Of a stretch of DNA of 64,000 nt, positions 1 through 8,325 are shown piece after piece. The position numbers were made by a program, and so were the translations under genes. This DNA comes from Candidatus Nitrosoglobus terrae (GTDB lineage: Bacteria; Pseudomonadota; Gammaproteobacteria; Nitrosococcales; Nitrosococcaceae). Within the stretch, counting starts at the first letter, position 1, and each line of letters opens with the position of its first letter. A model generated the notes under the pieces. That model saw only the letters and a program-made list of their open reading frames with translations. It searched no databases and was not told the origin of the DNA. Location: positions 1,313,001 through 1,377,000 of the forward strand of contig NZ_AP014836.1 of the NCBI RefSeq assembly GCF_002356115.1, in the 5' to 3' direction.

Positions 1-949
1 ATGCATTTTCAGTTAACCTGGCGACAAAACGTAGTGGTGTACGATCCCATGGAGTAAACCGTGGTATCTGGTAAAGATCCACCCCTTGGCGAGCGGCTCC
101 CCACGCTGTAGTCACTGCTGCTTTATAGCCAGCTGCCCTTACCATCTCCACGTGCTCCCGCCTAAAATCTATACCTGGCTTTCCATTGGGGTAAGCAAAA
201 AGATCAATAGGCTCACCTAGTGTTTCCTCCAGTTCTTTTTTGTTAGAGATAATTTCTTCCTGTGCTCTCTCAAACGATAAGCAGGATAAAATAGGATGAT
301 TACGAGTGTGCCCGCCAATCTCCATCCCAGCTTGGCGAAGGGTCACTATATCAGAGCGATTCATCATGGGGCTATTTAAAAGCGGATTACCTGCCATTTC
401 AAGTATATAAGCTGCTATCTCCTCTCGCCGATTAACTTCATCTGAATATTTTAGCTGAGCAATAAGCGCTGTAGCCGCCTGTCGACGAGATTCTAATGTA
501 GTCAAATCATAGCAACCCAATTCCCGCTCTCTCAAATCTAAAATTGATCCTGAAGCTTGGCCTATCGCATCGATCACGGTATCATTCCACATCCGTCCGC
601 CATCTAGATGCCCCGAGGCAATAAAAAAACTAGCGCATAAACCATGACGTTGTAGTATCGGTAGGGCATGGGTTACATTATCTTGATAACCATCATCAAA
701 AGTCACACAAAGTGCTCGTCTTGGAAGACCGCCTTGATGTAAACATTGTATTGCTTCAGTAAGCGGTAGCACAGAAAAATACTGCTTTATAATTCTCATA
801 TGACCTTCAAAGGCTTCCGTATCCACTTCCCCTCGCCGTAGTGGATCGGGTTTAGGAAGCACTCGATGATAAATCAGCACGGAAAGTCGAGAACCACCTG
901 GTAGGTTAAGAATTTTTCCTATCCAAATTTCAAAGAGATCTATCTTCAT
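1..949 (-). CDS. Polysaccharide deacetylase (NodB fold), 3' end outside window
   Basis: Reading from an ATG at 949 leftward, the frame stays open to the window edge, giving about 316 residues of a carbohydrate esterase 4 protein. The NodB signature TFDDGYQDN (first catalytic Asp and metal Asp) is near residue 85. The second metal motif GGHTRNHP (HxxxH) is near residue 215. After it, FAYPNGKPG and a proline-rich C-terminal part (IPRFTPW) match the usual end of the family. No signal peptide is obvious, so action on a lipid-linked or nascent polysaccharide in the cytoplasm or at the membrane is likely; the exact substrate is not readable. It lies just downstream of a decayed methyltransferase gene on the same strand, probably a former operon partner. 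It differs from the XrtA-type deacetylase at 16585. Family call firm, role inferred. Confidence 0.85.
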   Translation of the reverse strand, partial: MKIDLFEIWIGKILNLPGGSRLSVLIYHRVLPKPDPLRRGEVDTEAFEGHMRIIKQYFSVLPLTEAIQCLHQGGLPRRALCVTFDDGYQDNVTHALPILQRHGLCASFFIASGHLDGGRMWNDTVIDAIGQASGSILDLRERELGCYDLTTLESRRQAATALIAQLKYSDEVNRREEIAAYILEMAGNPLLNSPMMNRSDIVTLRQAGMEIGGHTRNHPILSCLSFERAQEEIISNKKELEETLGEPIDLFAYPNGKPGIDFRREHVEMVRAAGYKAAVTTAWGAARQGVDLYQIPRFTPWDRTPLRFVARLTENA

Positions 950-990
950 TATCTATAATACGACTACATATTAGGCAATTTGCCTACCTA

Positions 991-1481
991 CTAATGCTCC
1001 CCCTGCAAAGCAGCAGGAAGAGAGGGTAATTTCTGTTTAATACTAACACTCTTAAAATGCCCAAGGTTTTCAATATTAGGTTTAGATGTGGTAACGATGA
1101 TGCCATCCTAGCCGTAACAGCTTAACGCCTCGCGAAATCGGAATATGTCTTTAATATATCTGTAGCGAAAGGCTGATTCAAACTAACGACTACAAAGGGC
1201 ATCTTGCCATGAAGTCTGAAGTTCTTTTCGACAATACCGATAGCTAATGCTTAGTATCCTAATTTTGTCAAACGCACCAACATAGCACCGTTACCGGCCT
1301 CAACATCAAGTACCTATCCTCCTTCAAGAATATGGTACTGAATTACTATTTCTAAAAAACCATGCAATCCTTGAATTGCATGGACAGGTAGTTCCTCAAA
1401 GGTTTCCCCTCGGTATTCTTTGCTCATCACCTGACGGTAAGAATTCACTAGTACTGTATCCTGATCTCTAAAATTCTTCAT
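991..1481 (-). pseudogene. Class I SAM-dependent methyltransferase, inactivated
   Basis: From an ATG at 1481 the minus strand encodes a recognisable methyltransferase N-terminus (MKNFRDQDTVL, then EEYR-like and LEGG). In-frame stops follow: TAG immediately before the motif I relic VLDVEAGNGAMLVRL, TAA just after LTKLGY, and TAA near 1122-1124. A shifted frame then carries the C-terminal part (IIVTTSKPNIENLG) and ends with TAG at 991-993. The motif I Gly-rich loop and the TPNIENL-type strand are typical of the family. Several stops plus at least one frameshift, and a total length well under the usual 200-240 residues, argue for decay with internal deletion and not for sequencing error. It was probably co-transcribed with the deacetylase at 949. 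Confidence 0.75.
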
Positions 1482-1549
1482 ATCTTCATATTTTTACTTT
1501 AATATTACCGCCATTATCGCCTTTTTCATAATTACTTATGAGGCTACAA

Positions 1550-2530
1550 ATGTCTAACTCGTTTTTCACCGCTTTTCATCAGTACACTCGGCGCCAACTT
1601 GGTACCATACTTGCTAAAGTAGGATTTAGATACACCAGCTATTATCAAAAGCAGCGCGCCATAGAACGACTATCTACCATTGCTGAAGGCATTAGATATC
1701 TGGAGCATTCAAGCACAGATAAAACACAACCCTCCTCGGAAGAGGCTCCTATCTTTATTTTCTCTGCCGGTTGGCGCAGCGGCTCTACCCTCCTTCAGCG
1801 CTTAATTTGCTCTAGCGGGAACACGCTTATTTGGGGTGAGCCATACGCTCATTGCAACTATATTCAAACTCTCGCCTCAACTTTACAGCCTTTCAATCAG
1901 AAATACCCACCAGAGCATTTTTATTTAAAAAATACCCCGCAATTAAAAGATCTATCTGCTGCCTGGATTGCCAATCTCTACCCAGAATCCCATCACTTGA
2001 AAGCGGCCCACCTACAATTTTTTGACTACCTTTTTGCTCAACCTGCAAAAGCGGCAGGAGCACAGCATTGGGGGCTTAAGGAAGTACGCCTTAATACCCA
2101 ACACGCTTTATATCTTAAATGGCTCTACCCAAAAGCTAAGTTCCTATTCTTATACCGAAACGTCTATAATGCTTATCGCTCCTACAAAGGCCTAACTTAT
2201 TATGCGGCTTGGCCTAATCACCCTGTACCAAACGCCTATACCTTTGCTAAATTCTGGACTCAGCTTGTTCAAGATTATTTACAAAATGCTAAACATATTG
2301 GTGGAGTACTAATACCCTTTGAAAAATTGACTAGTAGCTGCTATGAAATAAATCAGCTAGCCGAATATCTCAATCTTGAGTTAGATAGCAACGTACTATC
2401 TCGACGCATCACGGGGCATATAGGGATTGATGCCATACCTAGGCATCTCTCTTGGTATGAGTTAATGATCATCCGTCAAATCGCAGGTTCAGTAGCAAAA
2501 CAACTCGGTTATAATCCAACGAATCATTAA
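1550..2530 (+). CDS. Sulfotransferase family protein
   Basis: About 326 residues. The PAPS 5'-phosphosulfate loop WRSGSTLLQRL lies near residue 75 and the 3'-phosphate motif FLYRNVYNAYRSYKG near residue 200, with the Arg and Ser in the expected places. These mark the P-loop sulfotransferase fold, which moves sulfate from PAPS to a hydroxyl or amine, here probably on a glycan or small metabolite. An upstream in-frame ATG at 1538 exists, but GAGG at 1540-1543 sits six bases before the ATG at 1550, so I take the latter as the start. It is the only plus-strand gene in this part of the exopolysaccharide region and is flanked by decayed sequence on both sides, as expected for an accessory decoration gene. 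Substrate unknown. Confidence 0.75.
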   Translation: MSNSFFTAFHQYTRRQLGTILAKVGFRYTSYYQKQRAIERLSTIAEGIRYLEHSSTDKTQPSSEEAPIFIFSAGWRSGSTLLQRLICSSGNTLIWGEPYAHCNYIQTLASTLQPFNQKYPPEHFYLKNTPQLKDLSAAWIANLYPESHHLKAAHLQFFDYLFAQPAKAAGAQHWGLKEVRLNTQHALYLKWLYPKAKFLFLYRNVYNAYRSYKGLTYYAAWPNHPVPNAYTFAKFWTQLVQDYLQNAKHIGGVLIPFEKLTSSCYEINQLAEYLNLELDSNVLSRRITGHIGIDAIPRHLSWYELMIIRQIAGSVAKQLGYNPTNH

Positions 2531-2991
2531 ACTAAGGCTGAAAAACAGGCTAGATTACCTTCCTATGGCTGAGGTAATTAAATTCTTCCATGACGACGGC
2601 ATAAGCTAACCAATGCAGAGCCTAAATAGCTTCCCTTTATTTGAGGGCAGCTATCCGCTGTGGTACAAAAACCAAATCTGGTTCTAAGGCTAGATTTTAC
2701 CAAAGATTATTATTCTCGTCTTATATAGAGGCAGACGCTCATTAAAATCTCCCGTTTGCTCAAAAAGGGAATAAATAACCAACATTATGCTTCCAAGCAA
2801 CGTGGTGGCTAATCGCTAATTCCTCCGGCCAATTAAGTCACGTAGTTATATCATTTTTTCCAAAGCTTCAGCGACGATCCAGCCATAAAAGGCTTATCTT
2901 GATATAGGCAGCTGATTTTGATTATAAGAAATAGCCACTAAAACCCGATCCGAAAATGCGCTAGATATTTTATTGACAGATTACTCTCCTC
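2531..2991. other. Gene-poor stretch with a possible decayed minus-strand gene
   Basis: No intact gene. On the minus strand, reading left from about 2984, one frame gives protein-like segments separated by stops: ISSAFSDRVLVAIS, then AFYGWIVAEALEKM, then LATTLLGSIMLVIYSLFEQ and FNERLPLYKTR. At least four in-frame stops interrupt it. It lies just 3' of the flippase gene on the same strand, so it may be the relic of a further cluster gene. I cannot name a family, and chance is not excluded. Confidence 0.3.
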
Positions 2992-4446
2992 TCACAGCAT
3001 TGCAGCAGAATTTTTTCGGAATGCACGCAATGCATGGGTTATTTCATCCGCTAAAGGATGGTGAACTACCCATAAAGCAATTATCCATGCCCCTGCTGCC
3101 CCTAGAGCGGTTATTACAAACTCATTTACTGAAACATCCCACAGGTTATCATAGGCAAACCATAGGGGCATAATAGGTAGGACACTTACCAAAGTTACCA
3201 ACATGCTCTTACTAAGTGATTGAAGATATCCCGCTATATCAATGCCAAGAAGTTTTTGTAACGATCTGATCCATAGGAGAATCTGGATAATAGTGGCGGC
3301 TATTAAACCTAGGGCGGCAGCCTTTAACCCGTAAGGAACAGTAATTATTAATATAGCAAGTTTAAAAATACCACTAATAATATTAATACGTAGTGTTACC
3401 CCTGGATTACTTAGTGCAACAGCAAGTTCTTGATTAAGGGAGAACAAAATCCGTAAGACACCCATAAAGCAGAGAATCTCAGCAATGGGTACCGAAGATA
3501 CCCATTGAGGGCCATACAGTAACCGAATCACGGGTCCAGCCAGAAAAAATAGACACCCATAAAAAGGCCAGGCTAATCCTGTTACATAAGTCAATGCTTG
3601 CAAATAATGATATTTAATACTTTTTCCTTGACGCTTATGCTTAGAAAAATAAGGTAATATTACCGGACGGATAGAAGCTAGAATAACTTGCTCAAATATC
3701 TGGATAGTACCGACTGCGCGCCCGAATAGACCCACTGCATTAACATCCTGTAGTTTACCAATAACCAATTCAGGAGAACCCTCGCTTATCTCACGGGCAA
3801 TACTTGCACTCATTGCTTTTGACGAAAAAGAAACTACAGAACGCCCACCATGCATAGAGGGGCGTAGCGGGGCTATTTCAGGACGAAAATAGGCAACCAC
3901 CATCACCATAGCAAGCGTACCTGCGACTTGCGACCAAGCCATACTCATATAACTAAAACCTGTTAACGCAAGAGTAAGTACGGTTATAAACCGGGTTATC
4001 TGGGCGCTCATATGCACTAAATAAATACGCCCAAAACTCATTTCACGGTGCCAATAAGCCATGACTACAGTACACAATGGCAGCAGAAAGAAATTAGCTG
4101 ATAAAACTAATACTACTTTATATACTCCAAGCTCACCGTAGAAATTCGCCAGAGGTTGAGCCAACATAACAAGCACTAACCCTAATCCTGAGGCTACCAG
4201 TAAGGTAATCCCTTGAGCTGTCTGCATTTTCTCTTTAGTCAGCTCAGAGGTGCAAATGATATACTGGCTAACACCAAAATCTCGTACTGAATCAGCAACC
4301 CTCACTAATACCATACCAATAGAGAAAATGCCTATTTCTTGAGGGGTTAATAACCGCGCAATAATTACCGTAGAGATGATCATTAAAACCATCGAAGAAC
4401 CGCGCTCTGCTGTTGAAATCAGTAAGCTCTTACGAACGCTAGCCAA
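2992..4446 (-). CDS. Polysaccharide flippase, Wzx/MATE-like
   Basis: 484 residues with about twelve to fourteen hydrophobic segments over the whole length, and the pattern of the oligosaccharidyl-lipid flippase family: an N-terminal SLLISTAERGSSMV segment, then LLTPQEIGIFSIG, where a Pro-x-Glu-x-Gly turn after the first helices is common. It should carry undecaprenyl-linked repeat units from the cytoplasmic to the periplasmic face of the inner membrane. It is the most distal intact gene of the minus-strand exopolysaccharide cluster, separated from the CapK-like ligase by 132 bp. Together with the Wzz-like and Wza-like proteins near 21-23 kb it makes a Wzx/Wzy-type export route plausible. No Wzy polymerase is recognisable among the genes here. 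Family call good, substrate unknown. Confidence 0.85.
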   Translation of the reverse strand: MASVRKSLLISTAERGSSMVLMIISTVIIARLLTPQEIGIFSIGMVLVRVADSVRDFGVSQYIICTSELTKEKMQTAQGITLLVASGLGLVLVMLAQPLANFYGELGVYKVVLVLSANFFLLPLCTVVMAYWHREMSFGRIYLVHMSAQITRFITVLTLALTGFSYMSMAWSQVAGTLAMVMVVAYFRPEIAPLRPSMHGGRSVVSFSSKAMSASIAREISEGSPELVIGKLQDVNAVGLFGRAVGTIQIFEQVILASIRPVILPYFSKHKRQGKSIKYHYLQALTYVTGLAWPFYGCLFFLAGPVIRLLYGPQWVSSVPIAEILCFMGVLRILFSLNQELAVALSNPGVTLRINIISGIFKLAILIITVPYGLKAAALGLIAATIIQILLWIRSLQKLLGIDIAGYLQSLSKSMLVTLVSVLPIMPLWFAYDNLWDVSVNEFVITALGAAGAWIIALWVVHHPLADEITHALRAFRKNSAAML

Positions 4447-4578
4447 TACTTATTTTCTCCACTTTTGAAAACTTCTCATCATAAATAAAAATATAAATAA
4501 AAAAGGTGCTAGAAGCCTTTATTGAAGTATTTTCACAGAATCAAAACTCTTGATTAATTTTTAAAGAAAGCGCCATAA

Positions 4579-5940
4579 CTATGGGTGTGTTATTACATGG
4601 CTTACAACATAGCGAAATTTACCTGAGCGCTCAGGAGGTATTTCCGTAACTAAATTAACAATCACAGAAACCTCTTTACCAAGGCGATCTTGAAAACCCC
4701 GCCGAATCAGATCTCCCGTAAGATTATCGTATTTTTCTGTAGGAATTACTAACACTCGTATCTCAGCTTTACTTTCTTGAATAATCTTAAATGATCTCAC
4801 TCCTGAAAGATCCCGCAAAACATAGATTAGAGCTAACCCGTGCATTACAGTTCCATCTAAGGCCACAATAAAATCGGTAGTTCGCCCCTGGATTTCTTTA
4901 ACTACGGGAAGAGATCGTCCACAAATGCATCGTTGATCATCAAAAGCGGCTATATCTCCAGTACGGTAACGGATGAAGGGAAACCCATTAGTGGCAAGAT
5001 GGGTAATGACTATCTCTCCTGAATCGCCCATTGGCACGGATTTTCCTTTATGGTCGATAAGCTCCACGACAATATCCTCAGCCATAATATGCAGGCTGCC
5101 GGCCTGACATTGATGGGCAATAAAACCTGCATCACGCCCACCATATCCATTTGCTACCGAACACCCAAACACCTCTTCAATAAGGAGACGCTGATTATTA
5201 TAGAGGCGCTCTCCCGTGACAAAAGCTACCCGTATACCCAGAGTATTCATCTGCGCACCATACTCTTGTGCATGCCTTGCAACATGGGCAATAGCGCTTG
5301 GATAGCCAAATAGCATTTTTGGGCACAGACGCTGAATTTCAGCGATAAAATAATCTAAATTATGCTTAGACATCTCAAATGCCGGCAGTAAGCGGCTACG
5401 TAGAAGATGATCCCGCCATTTTCGCAGCCGATCTTGACTCTTAAGCTCTATTGGCGATCCCCATATGACAACTTCTGGATCGCCAATATCCACTCCCCAC
5501 CATCGAGTTGCTCGCCATTTAGCAGCCACGTCATGGCTAACCCTATCTTTACTAAGATAAAAAATAAGCGGTTCACCCGTTGAGCCACCGGTGTTAAACG
5601 GCATTAAGGTATCTATATTATCTGCTTTAAGCTTTAAAGCATACTCGCGGATCGTCGATTTATCTAATAAAGGGATTTGTTGAAGATCTTGAAGGCTAGT
5701 TAGCTGCTCTGGCAAAAACTTTATCTGGTGAAATAAATCTCGATAATAAGGCGCATGTAATTGTGCTTCTTTGAGAAATACTCGTAGCCGTTCAATACGA
5801 AGAGATTCAAGCTTCTCAGGGGGCAGCCATTGTGATTTTTCTAGCCGTTTAAGAATTTGCGTAGTGGTATGACCTTTAAGCCGCTCATGCAAAGGAAATA
5901 ACGCAGAAGCTACTAGCTTTGTATACAAGCTACGCTGCAC
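4579..5940 (-). CDS. CapK/PaaK-like adenylate-forming enzyme (phenylacetate-CoA ligase family)
   Basis: 453 residues. The AMP-binding P-loop TGGSTGEP is near residue 117, followed by NGYGGRDAG and YRTGDIA, the usual order in phenylacetate-CoA ligase and CapK proteins. A Cys pair (CICG) sits just after the YRTGD segment. The family activates a carboxylate as an acyl-adenylate or CoA thioester. In capsule clusters CapK-like members are common, but their substrates are mostly unproven. The start overlaps the end of the upstream glycosyltransferase by 11 bp, so the two genes are translationally coupled. In this setting the enzyme could supply an acyl group for decoration of the exopolysaccharide; that is inference. 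Confidence 0.85.
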   Translation of the reverse strand: MQRSLYTKLVASALFPLHERLKGHTTTQILKRLEKSQWLPPEKLESLRIERLRVFLKEAQLHAPYYRDLFHQIKFLPEQLTSLQDLQQIPLLDKSTIREYALKLKADNIDTLMPFNTGGSTGEPLIFYLSKDRVSHDVAAKWRATRWWGVDIGDPEVVIWGSPIELKSQDRLRKWRDHLLRSRLLPAFEMSKHNLDYFIAEIQRLCPKMLFGYPSAIAHVARHAQEYGAQMNTLGIRVAFVTGERLYNNQRLLIEEVFGCSVANGYGGRDAGFIAHQCQAGSLHIMAEDIVVELIDHKGKSVPMGDSGEIVITHLATNGFPFIRYRTGDIAAFDDQRCICGRSLPVVKEIQGRTTDFIVALDGTVMHGLALIYVLRDLSGVRSFKIIQESKAEIRVLVIPTEKYDNLTGDLIRRGFQDRLGKEVSVIVNLVTEIPPERSGKFRYVVSHVITHP

Positions 5941-7045
5941 CTGATCCCGCCTGACTTAAGTTATATCTATCATCGGTTGTTGAATAGCCATAAGCGGCAA
6001 ATAATTTTGGCCGCACTGAATCCCATTGAAATTGCCGTACTTTATCCAAACCCGCAGAGATGATCCTATTCCGAAGATCAGCGTTTTTTAATAGCTCTAT
6101 AATACAGGCAGCTAAAGCCTCAGCATCCCTTAAAGAGGTAAGAAGCCCATCGATACGATGGGTGATTAAATAAGGAATACCCCCAGCAGCAGTACTCACA
6201 ACAGGTACGCCACTTGCGAGTGCTTCTAAAATCGAAATAGGCATATTATCAACCAAGCTGGTATTCAATACTATATGAGCAGAATCATAAAGATTCGCCA
6301 TAGAATCGTTATCAATTCTACCTGTAAAGTAAATGCTATCGGAAAGTTCTAACTCATGAGCCAAAGCTTGTAATGACTCTAACTCAGCTCCTGACCCTGC
6401 AATCGTCATTCGAGCCGTAGGAAACTGACGATGTACTGCTTTCAGCGTATGTATAGCGGTAGGAATATCATAAATGGATTCTAAATTCCGAGAGACAACA
6501 ATATGCGGATCAGTAGTAGCTAAATTTTTAGATCGCCCCTGTGGAGAGAATCTCGACAAATTAATAATATTAGGCACAATTGATACTGAGAATCCATATC
6601 TAGAAAAGATATCCTCAAGAAACCCCGAGGGTACAATAATCTGATTAACCCGCTTTAGGGTAGATCGAATCCAGCGAAATGATCTCTCAAAAAATACCCC
6701 AGCTTCTCCTCCCCGATAATTCAGAACAACACGCACCCCATGCCAAGAGCCAATCCATATAGCAGGCGCTGCAAAAAGATACCAAGACCAACCAGAGTTT
6801 CCCATAATATGAAATACATTCACCCGTCCTGATACTCTCCATAGTTGGAATAAATAAGGCAACAAACGCGCTATTGCCCTTAAACCATGAAACTGGCTTA
6901 TCCACATTGGATGATAAGGGGCGTTCACCTGGATCAACTCAACTTGGATATTTGACTGACGTAGCAAACTGGCCAGCTGCAAAGTCTGATTTGCCATACC
7001 ACCGCTCGGCGGAGGTAATGGACCAATCAAGCCAATCTTAAGCAA
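5930..7045 (-). CDS. Glycosyltransferase family 4 protein
   Basis: 371 residues with the GT-B plan. The N-terminal domain begins KIGLIGPLPPPSGGMANQ, a Gly-rich loop typical of GT4 enzymes. The C-terminal nucleotide-sugar site contains VSTAAGGIPYLI and, before it, SILEALASGVPV, the E-x7-E-type acceptor/donor motif region. It is a cytoplasmic or membrane-associated retaining glycosyltransferase that would add one sugar to the lipid-linked repeat unit. Its 3' end overlaps the CapK-like gene by 11 bp and its 5' end is 13 bp from the next glycosyltransferase, consistent with one operon. It resembles none of the exosortase-specific glycosyltransferase subfamilies closely enough to name. Donor and acceptor are unknown. 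Confidence 0.85.
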   Translation of the reverse strand: MLKIGLIGPLPPPSGGMANQTLQLASLLRQSNIQVELIQVNAPYHPMWISQFHGLRAIARLLPYLFQLWRVSGRVNVFHIMGNSGWSWYLFAAPAIWIGSWHGVRVVLNYRGGEAGVFFERSFRWIRSTLKRVNQIIVPSGFLEDIFSRYGFSVSIVPNIINLSRFSPQGRSKNLATTDPHIVVSRNLESIYDIPTAIHTLKAVHRQFPTARMTIAGSGAELESLQALAHELELSDSIYFTGRIDNDSMANLYDSAHIVLNTSLVDNMPISILEALASGVPVVSTAAGGIPYLITHRIDGLLTSLRDAEALAACIIELLKNADLRNRIISAGLDKVRQFQWDSVRPKLFAAYGYSTTDDRYNLSQAGSGAA

Positions 7046-7058
7046 TATCTTTAGCCTC

Positions 7059-8273
7059 TTATCTATCTATAAGACGGGAATATAATGAAGCATACTTCAT
7101 CACGCTTTGCGTCCAAGTTCGCTCTGTCTCTACGAAAGCACGACCTGCCTCACGGAAAGCATCCCAACAATGAGGACTCCCGAGTAAAGCTATAATCGTA
7201 GAGGCCAACGCCTCTATATTTCCAGCTTTAAAGAGAGAACCAGTCTGCCCATCTCTAATCAGCTCTCGATGCCCGCCCACATCAGAAGCTACAACAAGCT
7301 TTCCCTGAGCCATCGCCTCCAGTGGTTTAAGAGGAGTCACTAGATCTGTAAGTCGCATCTGAAGGCGTGGGTAGACGGCAATATCCACTAAATTATAGTA
7401 GCGATATATTTCCGTATTTGGTACCCGACCAGTAAAAATCACCTTATCAGTTAGCCCTAACTTTAGAGCAAGCCGTTGTAAATGTTTACTCTGAGGTCCC
7501 CCGCCAGTCAACAACACTCGAGCATTTGGATATTCTTTTAGAATCTTTGGGAAAGCTTGTAATAATAGATCCAATCCTTCATAAGCGTAAAATGAACCTA
7601 GAAACCCTAAAACTAATTTCCCTTCAAGCCCTAGAGAAACTCGCAGCTGAGAATCTTCAAAATAACTATAACGAAACTGTTCAACATCAACTGCATTAGG
7701 TACCACAATAATTTTTTCTGACGGAACATCCCGCTCAATAATCTCACTCCGGAGTCCTTCACATATAGTCACAATACCATCTGCATGGGTTAATACCTGA
7801 GTTTCTAAATTTCGGGATAAGCGATAACGTATTCCCCATGCTTGATGTTTTCCATGATCTACGGCAGCATCTTCCCAGAAGGCTCGTACTTCATAAACTA
7901 CGGGTATCCCAAATTGTTTGGCAGCACGAATAGCAGCCTTACCATTTAGGGCGGGTGAGTGAGCATGTATAATATCAGGTTTTATTATTGGAATTAATTT
8001 TAGTAGCCTATATTCTAATGCTTTAATAACCACCCATTGCCGTAGAAGAGGAATTTTATCTACCCTACTTAATGGATCTAAGACCCGAAAAAACTCAAAT
8101 CCATCAAACTCTTCTTTTTCTACCACTTTGCCTGCAGCTACATTATGCTTAGGACTAGTGACATGAAAAGTTTCCCAGCCCAAGGCCCGTTGTTGTTTGA
8201 GGATAGACCAAGTACGAAAACTATACCCGCTTTGAAGTGGTAGAGAGTGATCAAGGACATGGAGGATTTTCAT
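7059..8273 (-). CDS. PEP-CTERM/exosortase A-associated glycosyltransferase (TIGR04063-like)
   Basis: 404 residues. The start MKILHVLDHSLPLQSGYS with FRTWSILKQQRALGWET is the signature of the exosortase A-associated GT4 subfamily usually named Daro_2409-type. The C-terminal half has LGFLGSFYAYEGLDLLL and KPLEAMAQGKLVVASDVGGH, the GT4 donor-binding elements with a conserved Glu. It would extend the undecaprenyl-linked exopolysaccharide unit in the cytoplasm. Its place between the amidotransferase and another glycosyltransferase is typical of XrtA loci. Subfamily call is by recognition of the N-terminal sequence and context; the sugar it transfers is unknown. Confidence 0.85.
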   Translation of the reverse strand: MKILHVLDHSLPLQSGYSFRTWSILKQQRALGWETFHVTSPKHNVAAGKVVEKEEFDGFEFFRVLDPLSRVDKIPLLRQWVVIKALEYRLLKLIPIIKPDIIHAHSPALNGKAAIRAAKQFGIPVVYEVRAFWEDAAVDHGKHQAWGIRYRLSRNLETQVLTHADGIVTICEGLRSEIIERDVPSEKIIVVPNAVDVEQFRYSYFEDSQLRVSLGLEGKLVLGFLGSFYAYEGLDLLLQAFPKILKEYPNARVLLTGGGPQSKHLQRLALKLGLTDKVIFTGRVPNTEIYRYYNLVDIAVYPRLQMRLTDLVTPLKPLEAMAQGKLVVASDVGGHRELIRDGQTGSLFKAGNIEALASTIIALLGSPHCWDAFREAGRAFVETERTWTQSVMKYASLYSRLIDR

Positions 8274-8325
8274 TCTTAACTTAAGCCCACTTCAAGGCTA
8301 ATTTTAATTACGAACGCTAATAGCC

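Noticed and set aside
2973-3173. 66-codon plus-strand frame
   Set aside because: Lies opposite the flippase C-terminus, with no ribosome site or family match.
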